A stretch of DNA of 64,000 nucleotides from Methylomonas albis (GTDB taxonomy: Bacteria > Pseudomonadota > Gammaproteobacteria > Methylococcales > Methylomonadaceae): NCBI RefSeq assembly GCF_014850955.1, contig NZ_JACXSS010000001.1:4092001-4156000 (forward strand). The letters are read 5' to 3'. This document shows, piece by piece, positions 38,068-47,954 of this stretch (positions within the stretch are counted from its first letter, which is position 1; each line of letters starts with the position of its first letter). The position numbers and the translations under genes were made by a program. The notes below the pieces were generated by a model. That model saw only the letters and a list, made by a program, of their open reading frames with translations, did not search any database and was not told the DNA's origin.

Positions 38068-40461
38068 ATGCATGACAGTTGGCGAGAATTCGGCGGACGC
38101 GCAGCAATCACGGTCGCTCTTACTTTAAGCTTGCAGCATGCGCGGGCGGAAGAACCCAGCTTGCCGACAGCCCAGGCACAGCTCACTGCAAGCGATGATT
38201 CGGCGAAAAAAAGCGTCGCCGATATGGACATCGACGAGTTGGTCAACGTCAAAGTCTCACCTTTCGTAGTATCCAGCCAACTCGATAAAGGCTATCTTGC
38301 CTCAAATTCGGTATCCGCCTCGCGTTTCGACACCCCTATCCGCGACCTGCCGTTTGCGATACAGGCCTTTACCGAATCCTTCATCAAGGATCAAAAACCC
38401 CGCGATATTTTCGACATCGCCCGCTATTCTCCGGGGGTCACTTATCGCAGCAACGATTTCAACGAGGGCAACGCCAACCTGGCAATACGCGGTTTCGCGG
38501 TGGGTTCGCTGGCCGGCGGCAATATCCAGACGCTGCGCGACGGAGTGCATGGACCGTCGATTCTCGATTTCACCAATGTTTCGCGGGTGGAGGTGCTTAA
38601 GGGACCTGCGTCGTTTCTATACGGCCAAGTCGCACCGGGTGGCATTGTCAACGTCATCACCAAAAACCCGCAACGCCGATTTGCCGCCAACGCTGATGCC
38701 CGCTACGGCTCCTACGGCGAATACCGTTTCGATGTCGATGTTACCGGGCCGGCATCGAGGACACTAGCCTACCGGTTGGCGGCTTCCTACGACCAGGACA
38801 TGCATTACTGGGACGCTTACGACGCCCAGTCCTGGAACATTTCGCCGTCCTTGCTCTGGCAACCCAGCGACCGGCTAAGCGTGACGCTAAAGTATGAACA
38901 TTTCGAAAAAATCGAAGAGCCGCAATTGATGCAAAAACCCGGCTACGGCACCTGGGCCGGTATTGTGCCTAGCGCGTCCGATCCCAACCTTTCCGCTGTC
39001 GACGTGCCGGGCTTGGCGGACAACTGGAACAGCATGGCTTATACGGATTATCGGCATAGTAATACCCACAATTTCAGCACCTGGATAGATTTCAAAGCCG
39101 ACGAACATTGGAATCTGCGTACCGGCTATTCGCATCTGGAATACGATGTGGATGCGCTGTTTACCGGTAATCTCGGTATGGCGAACAACAGCACGCTGAT
39201 GCAGGGCCGCCGCGTCAGACAGCAAACCTATAGCAACCGCGACGACACCGTAGAAGTCCAGGGCGTCGGCAAATATGACTTGGGCTTCGCCAGCCTACGC
39301 CTGTTGCTTGGCGGCCAATATATCGACCGCAACTTCCAGCGCGAGGGTGGTCAGGCCCCCAACGACCCAGCCTTGGGTAGTATTCCTACCGGCTCGCCGC
39401 TACCGCTGTGGGACTTGAGCAACCCTTTTACTTGGAACCGCAACACGTCAATTCCGTTGTCGCAAATGACCACCGGTCGCTTCGACCAGAACGTAAATGC
39501 CGTGGACAAGTCGGTTTATGGCGGCTCGACCTTTGGCTTTTTCGACGACCGCTTGCTGGTGTTGACCGGTTGGCGCTGGACGGAGACGGAAAACCTGTTT
39601 ACCGACCGCCTGATTAACCAGTCTCTGCCCAACACCACCGTCAGCCGGGTTACCCCTCAATACGGGGTGTTGTACAAATTGACGCCCGAATGGTCGTTGT
39701 TCGGCAGCTATTCCGAGTCCTTCGTGCCTAATTCCTTCCCGATCAACAATATCGACGGCACCAGTTCTATTCCTAAATCGACAGAAGGCCAAGGCTTCGA
39801 TGCCGGCATCAAGGCCGAATTGTTCGATGGGCGTTTGTCCAGCACGCTGACGTATTTCGATATCGAAAACAAAAACATCGTCAACGACTTGGCCGTGACC
39901 AATGCCAGCGGCGTGACGACAATCTACGGCGTTGCCAGCGGCATACAACGCTCCCTTGGCATAGAGTGGGATGCCACCGCCAGACTGACCGACAATTGGC
40001 AACTGTATTTGTCCTATACCTATATGGACGCCAAGATCACCGAATTCACCGGTCGCGACGATACTATCCTGGCCCAGGACCCCAACACACTGGATGCCGC
40101 CGGCCAAGCCAATTACAAGAACGTACTGCGCTATCACAATGCGCCGTTGCAGATGAGCGCGCCGCATCTGGCCAACCTCTGGACCCGCTACGATTTCAGT
40201 ACGGAAGCGCTACGCGGGCTGCACATCGGCGGCGGCGTCAACTTCGTCTACGATCAGACTTTATTACCCGATTCACCCAAGTCCGCCCATCAAACCTATG
40301 CGCTGCTCAACGCCTTGGTCGGCTATACCTGGAACGTCGGCGGCCATAGCATGAGCGTGGATTTGCTGGGCAAAAACCTACTCGACGAGCAATACCGACC
40401 CTCGCAAAGTAGCCGAGGCCGGCCACGCGAGTTGATGGTCAATTTCTCAGTCAAGTTTTGA
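38068..40461 (+). CDS. TonB-dependent receptor without STN domain, linked to YfiR signalling genes
   Basis: This 797-residue outer-membrane receptor has a signal peptide (about 1-30) and no STN domain. A short TonB-box-like segment (VNVKVSPFVVSS), a plug domain (IRDLPFAIQAFTESFIKDQ to VITKNPQRRF) and a large barrel follow, ending in MVNFSVKF with terminal Phe. The plug style resembles FhuE/ferric-siderophore receptors, but the ligand is unknown. It starts a four-gene run: YfiR 16 bp later, then a hybrid kinase and a GGDEF-EAL regulator. Because it lacks an STN domain it cannot use the FecR route, so the periplasmic YfiR is a candidate partner for passing information inward. Confidence 0.88.
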   Translation: MHDSWREFGGRAAITVALTLSLQHARAEEPSLPTAQAQLTASDDSAKKSVADMDIDELVNVKVSPFVVSSQLDKGYLASNSVSASRFDTPIRDLPFAIQAFTESFIKDQKPRDIFDIARYSPGVTYRSNDFNEGNANLAIRGFAVGSLAGGNIQTLRDGVHGPSILDFTNVSRVEVLKGPASFLYGQVAPGGIVNVITKNPQRRFAANADARYGSYGEYRFDVDVTGPASRTLAYRLAASYDQDMHYWDAYDAQSWNISPSLLWQPSDRLSVTLKYEHFEKIEEPQLMQKPGYGTWAGIVPSASDPNLSAVDVPGLADNWNSMAYTDYRHSNTHNFSTWIDFKADEHWNLRTGYSHLEYDVDALFTGNLGMANNSTLMQGRRVRQQTYSNRDDTVEVQGVGKYDLGFASLRLLLGGQYIDRNFQREGGQAPNDPALGSIPTGSPLPLWDLSNPFTWNRNTSIPLSQMTTGRFDQNVNAVDKSVYGGSTFGFFDDRLLVLTGWRWTETENLFTDRLINQSLPNTTVSRVTPQYGVLYKLTPEWSLFGSYSESFVPNSFPINNIDGTSSIPKSTEGQGFDAGIKAELFDGRLSSTLTYFDIENKNIVNDLAVTNASGVTTIYGVASGIQRSLGIEWDATARLTDNWQLYLSYTYMDAKITEFTGRDDTILAQDPNTLDAAGQANYKNVLRYHNAPLQMSAPHLANLWTRYDFSTEALRGLHIGGGVNFVYDQTLLPDSPKSAHQTYALLNALVGYTWNVGGHSMSVDLLGKNLLDEQYRPSQSSRGRPRELMVNFSVKF

Positions 40462-40477
40462 TTTCGGCGCAATAGCC

Positions 40478-41062
40478 ATGAAACCAGCAAAACCCAACAT
40501 ACCGGGCTTTTTGTCGGGATTTAGCGGCATCGCCTTGCTGATGCTTGCCCTGCTTTTGCCCGACCGGCTCACGGCCCAGGAAAACCCTTACACTGTCAAA
40601 GCGGCTTTTTTACGGAATTTCACCCACTATATCAGTTGGCCGGACCATACTTTTCCGAACAACGGCGCCGCATGGCATATCGGCATATTGGGCCAGGACC
40701 CCTTCGGCGCCACATTGGAGGCTACTTTTCAAAATCGCACCGAACAAAGCCACCCATTCGAAATCTTCCGCGCTGAGCAACTGGAGGATTTACCGCCTTG
40801 CCAAATCATCTTCATCGCGTACCAGGACGGCGCAAAACGCCGGGCAGCGCTGATAAAATTGCGAAATAAACCGGTATTGACGGTGGGCGATGCGGAGGAA
40901 TTTCTACTCGATGGCGGAATCATACAATTCCAGGTCACGGATAGAGTGCGGATGGGGGTTAACCTCGACCAGGCGCGAGCCAGCTCACTCACTATCCAGA
41001 CCAAAATGCTTGAAGTGTCCACCGACATTCTGGAGAACGGCGAATTACGCCGCATGAGATAA
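40478..41062 (+). CDS. YfiR-family (DUF4154) periplasmic regulator
   Basis: This 194-residue protein has an N-terminal signal peptide or anchor (about 12-34) and then the YfiR domain. VKAAFLRNFTHYISWPD, CQIIFIAY and VRMGVNLDQARASSLTIQTK are typical. In Pseudomonas, YfiR binds the periplasmic CHASE8 part of YfiN and holds its diguanylate cyclase inactive until YfiB sequesters YfiR. Here the mature protein has just one Cys, so the disulfides of Pseudomonas YfiR are absent. It is 3 bp upstream of a CHASE8-HAMP hybrid kinase, the evident partner. Confidence 0.9.
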   Translation: MKPAKPNIPGFLSGFSGIALLMLALLLPDRLTAQENPYTVKAAFLRNFTHYISWPDHTFPNNGAAWHIGILGQDPFGATLEATFQNRTEQSHPFEIFRAEQLEDLPPCQIIFIAYQDGAKRRAALIKLRNKPVLTVGDAEEFLLDGGIIQFQVTDRVRMGVNLDQARASSLTIQTKMLEVSTDILENGELRRMR

Positions 41063-41065
41063 ACC

Positions 41066-44000
41066 ATGGCGAAACATTTGAACATTCACAACAGACTGGC
41101 ATTGGTGCTCTGGGGTGCAGCGCTACTCGCATTCGTGGTGGCGGGTGTCGGTTTTTTGCTTTTCGAACATCTCACGCTGGAAAATCGCGCCCGGCAAATT
41201 ATGACGCCCTACGCGCAGTTGGTATCGGTGGGTACCGACGCCGCAATAGCCTTTGAGGATACGCAACGGGCTCAGGAAATTCTCGACACCCTAAAAGCCA
41301 ATCCACAAATATTGGCGGCGGCCATTTACCTGGCGGACGGCCGACTATTGGCGGGGTTCGACCGGCTATCCGCGCCACAAACATCTATCTCGTCCCAAGC
41401 CGACGGCATCTACCTAAGCGCTAATCGCGCCGAATGGCTGCAATCTTTGCCGCACAATGCGCGCTTACGCCTTAACATGGATTTGGACCAGCTTGGACGG
41501 CAAGCGCGGCAAGTCTTATGGTTTTTAGGTGGCGGCGTACTGGTGTTGCTGCTGGCGACTTGGGGACAATTGCTGGTCTTGAAGCGGACCATCGCGCAGC
41601 CCATCGCTATCTTGACCAATGCCACCGAACGCGCGCGAACCCGTGCGGATTACCGGCAACAAGTGCCGCTGGCAAGTACCGACGAATTGGCGACCCTGGG
41701 CCGAAACTTTAACGCCATGCTCGATGCGATACAGGAACGGGAAGATGCCTTGCACCGACTCAGCGCCTTTCAACGCGCGATATTGGACAATGTAGCCTAC
41801 GGCATCATTTCAACCACACCCGAAGGTTTGGTCACCAGCATCAATCCTGCTGCCGAACGCCTGTTGGGTTACAGTGCGGAGGAGATTATCGGCAAATATA
41901 CACCCGCTCTTTGGCACGACCCGGAGGAGATCGTGTGGCGGGCGCGGGAACTATCCAGGGAAAGCGGCGAAACCATCCCGCCGGGCTTCGAGGTATTTAC
42001 AATCCATCCACTCCAGCGCGAATCGGAAGAAAGAGAGTGGACCTTTATTTGTAAGAACCGCAGCCGAGTGCCAGTCAACTTATCGGTAACGGCGCTACAA
42101 GACGAAAATGGCGAAATCAGTGGCTTTGTCGGCTTGGTTTACGATCTTTCCGAACGCAAGCGCGACCGGAATCAACTCAATTTATTGAACTTCGCGCTGG
42201 ACAAGGTCAAAGAAACGATTTTTCTAATGGGTGAAAACGATCCCCATTTCCTCTACGCCAACCACAGTGCCGCGTTGACATTGGGATACAGTTGCGAGCA
42301 GCTCACCAGCGGCATGGGGGTATACGACATCGACCCGACCTGGACCGAGGACGTTTGGCAGAAATTCTGGCCTGAGTTCCGTGATCGTAAGCAAATGCAA
42401 TTCGAAACGGTACACCGTGCGCGCGACGGACACACTTTTTCGGTGGAAGTGGCCGGTAACTATTTCGAATACGACGGCAAGGTCTACAACTTGGCCATTT
42501 GCCGAGACATTAGCGAACGCAAACAAATCGAACTAGAGCGCCAGACCAATCTGCATTTTTTTCAAAGCAAGGCGTCGATCAACCAGGCGATACAGCAAGC
42601 GAGCAGCCTTGAACAAATGATGAGCGATGTGCTCGATACCGTGCTGGGCATCTTTGACTGTGACCGTGCTTATCTTTTGTTTCCTTGCGATCCGGAGAGG
42701 TCAGCATGGTCGATAGCGATGGCGCGTTGTAAGCCGGACTATCCAGGGCTGTTAGCGTCTAAGCTGGAAATGCCTATGGACCCGGATATTGCAGAAACAT
42801 TCCGTATCCTGCTTGCTGCCGACGGACCGGTAAAATTCGAACCCGAATCCCCGTATTCATTGCCAACGGACACGTCCGAGCACTTCCAATTCAAGAGTTT
42901 TATGGCCATGGCTATTCACCCTAAAGTGGGCGAGCCTTGGATTTTTGGAATCCACCAGTGCTTACATGCCCGTACCTGGACTGCAGATGAGTTGAGACTC
43001 CTTCAGGAAATCGGCAGACGCTTGACCGACGGGCTGACCGGTTTGCTATCGCAACGAGATTTACAAGCTAGCGAAACCAGATACCGCCGCATCGTGGATA
43101 CGGCCAACGAGGGCATTTGGGTATTGGGGGCGGATGCCAATACCAGTTTCGTCAATGCCAGAATGGCCGAAATGCTGGGCTATGCCATTGAGGACATGCG
43201 CGGAAGGCCGATGACCGACTTCATGTTTGCGGACGATATCCCCGATCATATGCAAAAAATGGAAAATCGCCGCCGTGGGCGGGCCGAGCAATACGAACGC
43301 CGTCTTTACAATAAGGCCGGACAAGTAGTGTGGACCTTGGCATCCGCCGCTCCCAACTTTGATGACGAACAGCATTTTCTGGGTTCGTTCGCGATGCTCA
43401 CCGACATTACCGAGCGTAAACAAGCGGAGGAAGCGCTGCGCCAGCACAAAAACCGCTTGGAAGAAACCGTTCAACAACGTACCGCGGAATTATTACTGGC
43501 CCGCGATGCCGCCGAAGCAGCCAACAAGGCCAAGAGTACATTCCTGGCCAATATGAGCCACGAATTGCGTACGCCGTTAAACGCGATCATGGGATTTTCC
43601 AATATTCTGCGCAAAAACCTCAAGCTCGATAGCGATGACCGGCGCAATATTGACATCATCAACCGCAGTGGCGAACACTTGCTGACCTTGATAAACGATG
43701 TATTGGAAATGGCAAAGATCGAAGCCGGACGCGTGCAACTGGACTCGGCAGCCTTCGATCTGGGAGAAACGGTGACCGATGTATTGGATATGATGCAAGT
43801 CCGCGCCACCGAAAAAAACCTGGAACTAGTCATCGATCAATCCTCTACATTTCCGCGTTACATCGTCGGCGACCAGGCGCGTTTACGCCAAGTGTTGATC
43901 AATTTAGTCGGCAACGCCTTGAAATTTACCCAGCATGGCAGCGTTAGCATTCGCTTGAAAACGCGGAATAATTCGCGCGCGCACTTGATGATAGACATCG

Positions 44001-44908
44001 AAGATACGGGGTTGGGCATTTCCCCTGAAGATCAACAACGAGTGTTCGAACCCTTCGTACAAGTCGGCCCGCTGGCCGACAATAAAGGCACGGGTCTGGG
44101 TCTGAGCATCTCCAGGCAATTTGTAGAATTAATGGGCGGCGAAATCAGCCTGGACAGCCAGCCAGGTGTGGGCTCGCTGTTCCGCGTGGACCTGCCCTTG
44201 CAACTCGCCGAAGCGAGCGACATAAGCCAACTCAACAGCGCAGACGAACGCGAGGTGTTGGGGCTTGCCCCCGGACAAAGCGACTACCGGATACTCATCG
44301 TTGAAGATCAACAGGAAAATCAATTATTGCTCACCCATCTTATGGAGAGCGCGGGGTTCCGTGTCATGCAGGCCGACAACGGCGAACAAGGGGTGGCAAT
44401 TTTCCAAGCATGGCAACCGCACTTAATCTGGATGGATAGACAAATGCCGATAATGGACGGCACGCAAGCCGCCAAAATTATTCGCGCCTTACCGGGAGGC
44501 GACGCGGTAAAAATCGTCGCGGTGTCGGCTTCGGCTTTTGAAGAACAGCGCGCGGAGATGTTGGAGGCCGGCATGAACGACTTTGTGCGCAAACCCTTCC
44601 GTGCGGCTGAAATTTATGACTGTCTGGTCAAACAATTGGGAATCCGCTTTATTTACGCGGACAAATTCAAGCCGGAGTCAGCTAACATAACTTTCCGGGC
44701 GGAAATGCTGTCGGTATTGCCGAAGGAACTGCGCCAGGCTTTGGCAACGGCACTCACCAGCTTGGATAGCGACCGCATCGATCAAGTCATTCAACAGATT
44801 GGCGACAGTGATCGGACCTTGCAGTCCGCCCTTGCCCAACTCGCTGAAAATTATAATTATCCTGCCATACTGAAAGCCTTACGGCTTTATGAAAACGATC
44901 ATGACTAA
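41066..44908 (+). CDS. CHASE8-HAMP-PAS-GAF hybrid histidine kinase with receiver
   Basis: This 1280-residue membrane kinase has helices at about 14-36 and 150-172 enclosing a CHASE8-type periplasmic domain (MTPYAQLVSVGTDAAIAFED). In order there follow HAMP (about 172-225), PAS (about 235-360), PAS (about 370-485), GAF (about 510-660), PAS (about 675-795) and HisKA with phospho-His at residue 832 (SHELRTPLNA). A HATPase follows (NALKFT, DTGLGIS, GTGLGLSIS), then a receiver with Asp 1124 (WMDRQMP) and a 70-residue helical tail without a transfer-domain His. Adjacent yfiR suggests control through the CHASE8 domain. The 3' end overlaps the next start. Confidence 0.92.
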   Translation: MAKHLNIHNRLALVLWGAALLAFVVAGVGFLLFEHLTLENRARQIMTPYAQLVSVGTDAAIAFEDTQRAQEILDTLKANPQILAAAIYLADGRLLAGFDRLSAPQTSISSQADGIYLSANRAEWLQSLPHNARLRLNMDLDQLGRQARQVLWFLGGGVLVLLLATWGQLLVLKRTIAQPIAILTNATERARTRADYRQQVPLASTDELATLGRNFNAMLDAIQEREDALHRLSAFQRAILDNVAYGIISTTPEGLVTSINPAAERLLGYSAEEIIGKYTPALWHDPEEIVWRARELSRESGETIPPGFEVFTIHPLQRESEEREWTFICKNRSRVPVNLSVTALQDENGEISGFVGLVYDLSERKRDRNQLNLLNFALDKVKETIFLMGENDPHFLYANHSAALTLGYSCEQLTSGMGVYDIDPTWTEDVWQKFWPEFRDRKQMQFETVHRARDGHTFSVEVAGNYFEYDGKVYNLAICRDISERKQIELERQTNLHFFQSKASINQAIQQASSLEQMMSDVLDTVLGIFDCDRAYLLFPCDPERSAWSIAMARCKPDYPGLLASKLEMPMDPDIAETFRILLAADGPVKFEPESPYSLPTDTSEHFQFKSFMAMAIHPKVGEPWIFGIHQCLHARTWTADELRLLQEIGRRLTDGLTGLLSQRDLQASETRYRRIVDTANEGIWVLGADANTSFVNARMAEMLGYAIEDMRGRPMTDFMFADDIPDHMQKMENRRRGRAEQYERRLYNKAGQVVWTLASAAPNFDDEQHFLGSFAMLTDITERKQAEEALRQHKNRLEETVQQRTAELLLARDAAEAANKAKSTFLANMSHELRTPLNAIMGFSNILRKNLKLDSDDRRNIDIINRSGEHLLTLINDVLEMAKIEAGRVQLDSAAFDLGETVTDVLDMMQVRATEKNLELVIDQSSTFPRYIVGDQARLRQVLINLVGNALKFTQHGSVSIRLKTRNNSRAHLMIDIEDTGLGISPEDQQRVFEPFVQVGPLADNKGTGLGLSISRQFVELMGGEISLDSQPGVGSLFRVDLPLQLAEASDISQLNSADEREVLGLAPGQSDYRILIVEDQQENQLLLTHLMESAGFRVMQADNGEQGVAIFQAWQPHLIWMDRQMPIMDGTQAAKIIRALPGGDAVKIVAVSASAFEEQRAEMLEAGMNDFVRKPFRAAEIYDCLVKQLGIRFIYADKFKPESANITFRAEMLSVLPKELRQALATALTSLDSDRIDQVIQQIGDSDRTLQSALAQLAENYNYPAILKALRLYENDHD

Positions 44909-47648
44909 CAGGAAAAGCAATATTTTGGTGGTAGACGATACCCCGGCGTCCCTGAAGCTATTGTCAGACTTGCTTAAGGCCGAAGGATACGAGGTACGTT
45001 CCGCCATTAACGGCGAACTAGCCATCGAATCGGCCATCCGCAATCCGCCGGAACTCATGCTTCTGGATATTTTGATGCCGGTTATGGGCGGCTTTGAAGT
45101 CTGCCGCCGACTGAAAGCACATCCGGCCACCTGCCAGGTGCCCGTTATATTTGTCAGCGCGCTGTCCGAAACGGACGAAAAAGTGCAAGGCTTTGCGCTG
45201 GGTGCCGTGGACTTTGTTACCAAACCGTATCAACGCGACGAACTGCTGGCCCGAGTCCGCACGCACTTGGAAATCGTTAACCTACGCGACCATCTTGAAG
45301 AGTTAGTTGAAGAACGTAACAGCGAACTCAGAAAAAGCCAGGAGATGCTGCAGGCCTCTCTGCAGGATTCGATGCTAGCTAACACCCATCTGCGCACACT
45401 GGTACAGACTATTCCCGATCTGATCTGGTTAAAAGACCCCGACGGTGTTTATCTGGCGTGTAATCGACAATTCGAACGCTTGTACGGCGCCCTAGAAGCA
45501 GACATTATCGGCAAAACGGATTATGACTTCGTCACCCAGGAACTGGCCGATTTTTTCCGTAGAAATGACCATAGGGCAGCATCAGCCAACAAAGTGTGCG
45601 CCAACGAAGAATGGTTGAGTTTCGCGGACAACGGCTATCGCGGCTTGTTTGAAACATTGAAAAGTCCAATGCTTGATCAAAACGGCAAATTGATAGGTGT
45701 GCTGGGTATTGCCCGCGACATCAGCGAGCGCAAGTTAGCCGAAGCGAAAATCCAACGGCACATGCATCTTTACGCGGCCTTGAGCCAGGGTAATAAAATC
45801 ATCGCGCACTGTACCGACGAAGCGGAATTGTTTCTGCGCATTTGCCGCGCTGCCGTGGAACTGGGCGGCATGAAAATGGCGTGGATCGGCCTGATTGATG
45901 CCGCCCAAGCCAAGATTCGCCCCGTCGCCAGTTTTGGCAAAGGTGCCGAGATATTAGAACGCCTGGAAATTTCGCTGGATCCCGACAGTCCGTTTGGCAA
46001 CAGCCCTACCAGCATGGCTATTAGGCAAGAAAGCCCTGTTTGGTGCCAGGACTTTATGAACGATCCGTTCACTGCACCCTGGCGGGAAGAAGGTGCCCGA
46101 GCCGGTTGGGCGGCATCAGCCTCTTTACCCTTGCGCCGCAACGGCGTCGTGACAGGTGCATTTATTCTCTACGCCGACGAAATCAATGCCTTCGACGATG
46201 CCGCTCGCGACCTGCTAATCGAAATGTCGATGGATATTAACCTAGCACTCGACAACTTTAGTCGCGCACTCGCACAAAAACAGGCTGAAGCTGAAATCGA
46301 ACGGCTGGCGTTTTACGATCCGTTGACGAATCTGCCGAATCGCCGCCTGCTTTATGACCGTTTAAAACAAGCGATTGCCAATAATGCCCGCTCCGGCAAT
46401 CACGTCGCCGCTTTGTTTATCGACTTGGATAATTTTAAAACCCTTAACGATACCAGGGGCCATACCATCGGCGATCTGTTACTGATAGAAGTGGCCTGTA
46501 GGCTGGAAACGTGCCTGCGGGAAGGCGACACTGTCGCAAGACTCGGCGGCGATGAATTCGTAGTGATTCTAAACGGGCTGGACGAAGACCCTACGCACGC
46601 CGCCAGCCAAGCCAAAACAGTCGGCAACAAAATACTGTCTACCGCAAGCCAGCCCTATCAGTTAAGCGGCTATCAGCACCATTGCTCGGCTAGCATGGGC
46701 ATCGGTTTATTTCGCCACGCGGAAACGACGACGGAAGAAATATTGAAATGTATCGATACCGCGCTATATCAAGCCAAACGGGGCGGACGCAATAGTCTGT
46801 CGTTCTACGATCCGGCGATGCAAGCCACCCTGGAGATTCGTGCCGCCTTGGAAAACGATCTGCGCCAAGCTTTGGAAGAAAACCAGTTCCAACTCTATTA
46901 CCAGATGCAGGTTAACCAAATAGGCCAAATTCTCGGCGCCGAAGTGCTAATACGCTGGCTACACCCGCAACGCGGCCTGGTATCACCCCTGGAATTTATC
47001 GAACTGGCCGAGGAAACCGGGCAAATTTTACCCATCGGCAAATGGGTAATCGAGACGGCTTGCGCCCAGCTAAAAACCTGGGAAAACCAACACCGGTTCG
47101 CCAATTTGCAGCTGGCTGTTAACGTCAGCGCCCCGCAATTTCATCAAAACGACTTCGTTGAACACATAAGACATACCTTGCAACACTATCGGCTGAACCC
47201 CGAGAGACTCAAACTCGAACTCACCGAAAGCCTGGTGCTGGATGACATCGAAGATACCATCACCAAAATGCAGCAACTCAGGGAAATCGGCGTGCGTTTC
47301 TCGATGGACGACTTTGGTACCGGCTATTCATCCCTGTATTACCTGACTAAATTACCGATTGACCAATTGAAAATCGACCAGTCTTTTGTGCAAAACATCG
47401 GCATTACCCAAAACGATGGGGTCATCGTACAAACCATCATCGGCATGGCCAATAACTTGGGTATCGAAAGTCTGGCCGAAGGCGTAGAGACAGAAGAACA
47501 ACGCGCCTTCCTGGAACAACACGGTTGTAATTTTTATCAAGGCTATTTATTCAGTAGACCGCTACCGCTAAATCAATTTGAAGAGCGGTTTATCGCGGCT
47601 AATACGGAACAATCCGCCGCAAGCCATGTATCGACTGGCATTAATTAG
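44901..47648 (+). CDS. Response regulator with PAS, GAF, GGDEF and EAL domains
   Basis: This 915-residue cytoplasmic protein has a receiver at the N-terminus (Asp 56 in LLLDILMP), a short coiled coil, PAS (about 160-285), GAF (about 300-460), GGDEF with an intact RLGGDEF at 549-553 and an RxxD inhibitory site five residues before it, and EAL. In the EAL domain the signature is EVL (681-683), and ELTESLVLDD and DDFGTGYSS look intact. It may both make and break c-di-GMP. The ATG at 44901 overlaps the kinase gene by 8 bases (an earlier ATG at 44889 is possible), so the receiver is the obvious phosphorylation target of that kinase. Confidence 0.92.
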   Translation: MTNRKSNILVVDDTPASLKLLSDLLKAEGYEVRSAINGELAIESAIRNPPELMLLDILMPVMGGFEVCRRLKAHPATCQVPVIFVSALSETDEKVQGFALGAVDFVTKPYQRDELLARVRTHLEIVNLRDHLEELVEERNSELRKSQEMLQASLQDSMLANTHLRTLVQTIPDLIWLKDPDGVYLACNRQFERLYGALEADIIGKTDYDFVTQELADFFRRNDHRAASANKVCANEEWLSFADNGYRGLFETLKSPMLDQNGKLIGVLGIARDISERKLAEAKIQRHMHLYAALSQGNKIIAHCTDEAELFLRICRAAVELGGMKMAWIGLIDAAQAKIRPVASFGKGAEILERLEISLDPDSPFGNSPTSMAIRQESPVWCQDFMNDPFTAPWREEGARAGWAASASLPLRRNGVVTGAFILYADEINAFDDAARDLLIEMSMDINLALDNFSRALAQKQAEAEIERLAFYDPLTNLPNRRLLYDRLKQAIANNARSGNHVAALFIDLDNFKTLNDTRGHTIGDLLLIEVACRLETCLREGDTVARLGGDEFVVILNGLDEDPTHAASQAKTVGNKILSTASQPYQLSGYQHHCSASMGIGLFRHAETTTEEILKCIDTALYQAKRGGRNSLSFYDPAMQATLEIRAALENDLRQALEENQFQLYYQMQVNQIGQILGAEVLIRWLHPQRGLVSPLEFIELAEETGQILPIGKWVIETACAQLKTWENQHRFANLQLAVNVSAPQFHQNDFVEHIRHTLQHYRLNPERLKLELTESLVLDDIEDTITKMQQLREIGVRFSMDDFGTGYSSLYYLTKLPIDQLKIDQSFVQNIGITQNDGVIVQTIIGMANNLGIESLAEGVETEEQRAFLEQHGCNFYQGYLFSRPLPLNQFEERFIAANTEQSAASHVSTGIN

Positions 47649-47663
47649 TCATCTAGACGATTT

Positions 47664-47795
47664 TCCGTTGACTGGGCGAACCTGTGCTGAGCGAAGCCGA
47701 AGTAGCTGAAGTCAACCGTTCGCTTCGACTCCGCTCAGCGAACGACCTATTTGGCATTTCTAATGGGTACAAACTTTCTCAAAAATCACCTATTA
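47664..47795. repeat. Dispersed repeat, copy 2 (inverted partner at 15473)
   Basis: The reverse complement of this block begins TAATAGGTGATTTTTGAGAA and matches 15473-15613, followed by palindromic GTTCGCTGAGCGGAGTCGAA pieces. It fills most of the 306-bp gap before the RNase gene; nothing else is recognisable there. Confidence 0.65.
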
Positions 47796-47954
47796 GCCGC
47801 GACGAACGACAACAAGGTTGGCCAAAGGCGGAGCGCCATATCACTATCATCGAACGCATGCGCGGCCAGCCTGCTAAAATCAATTCGGCATAAATCTCGC
47901 CCCGATCACAGACAAATCTCTAAGCGCAACCATACCCATAGAAGGAAGAAATCA

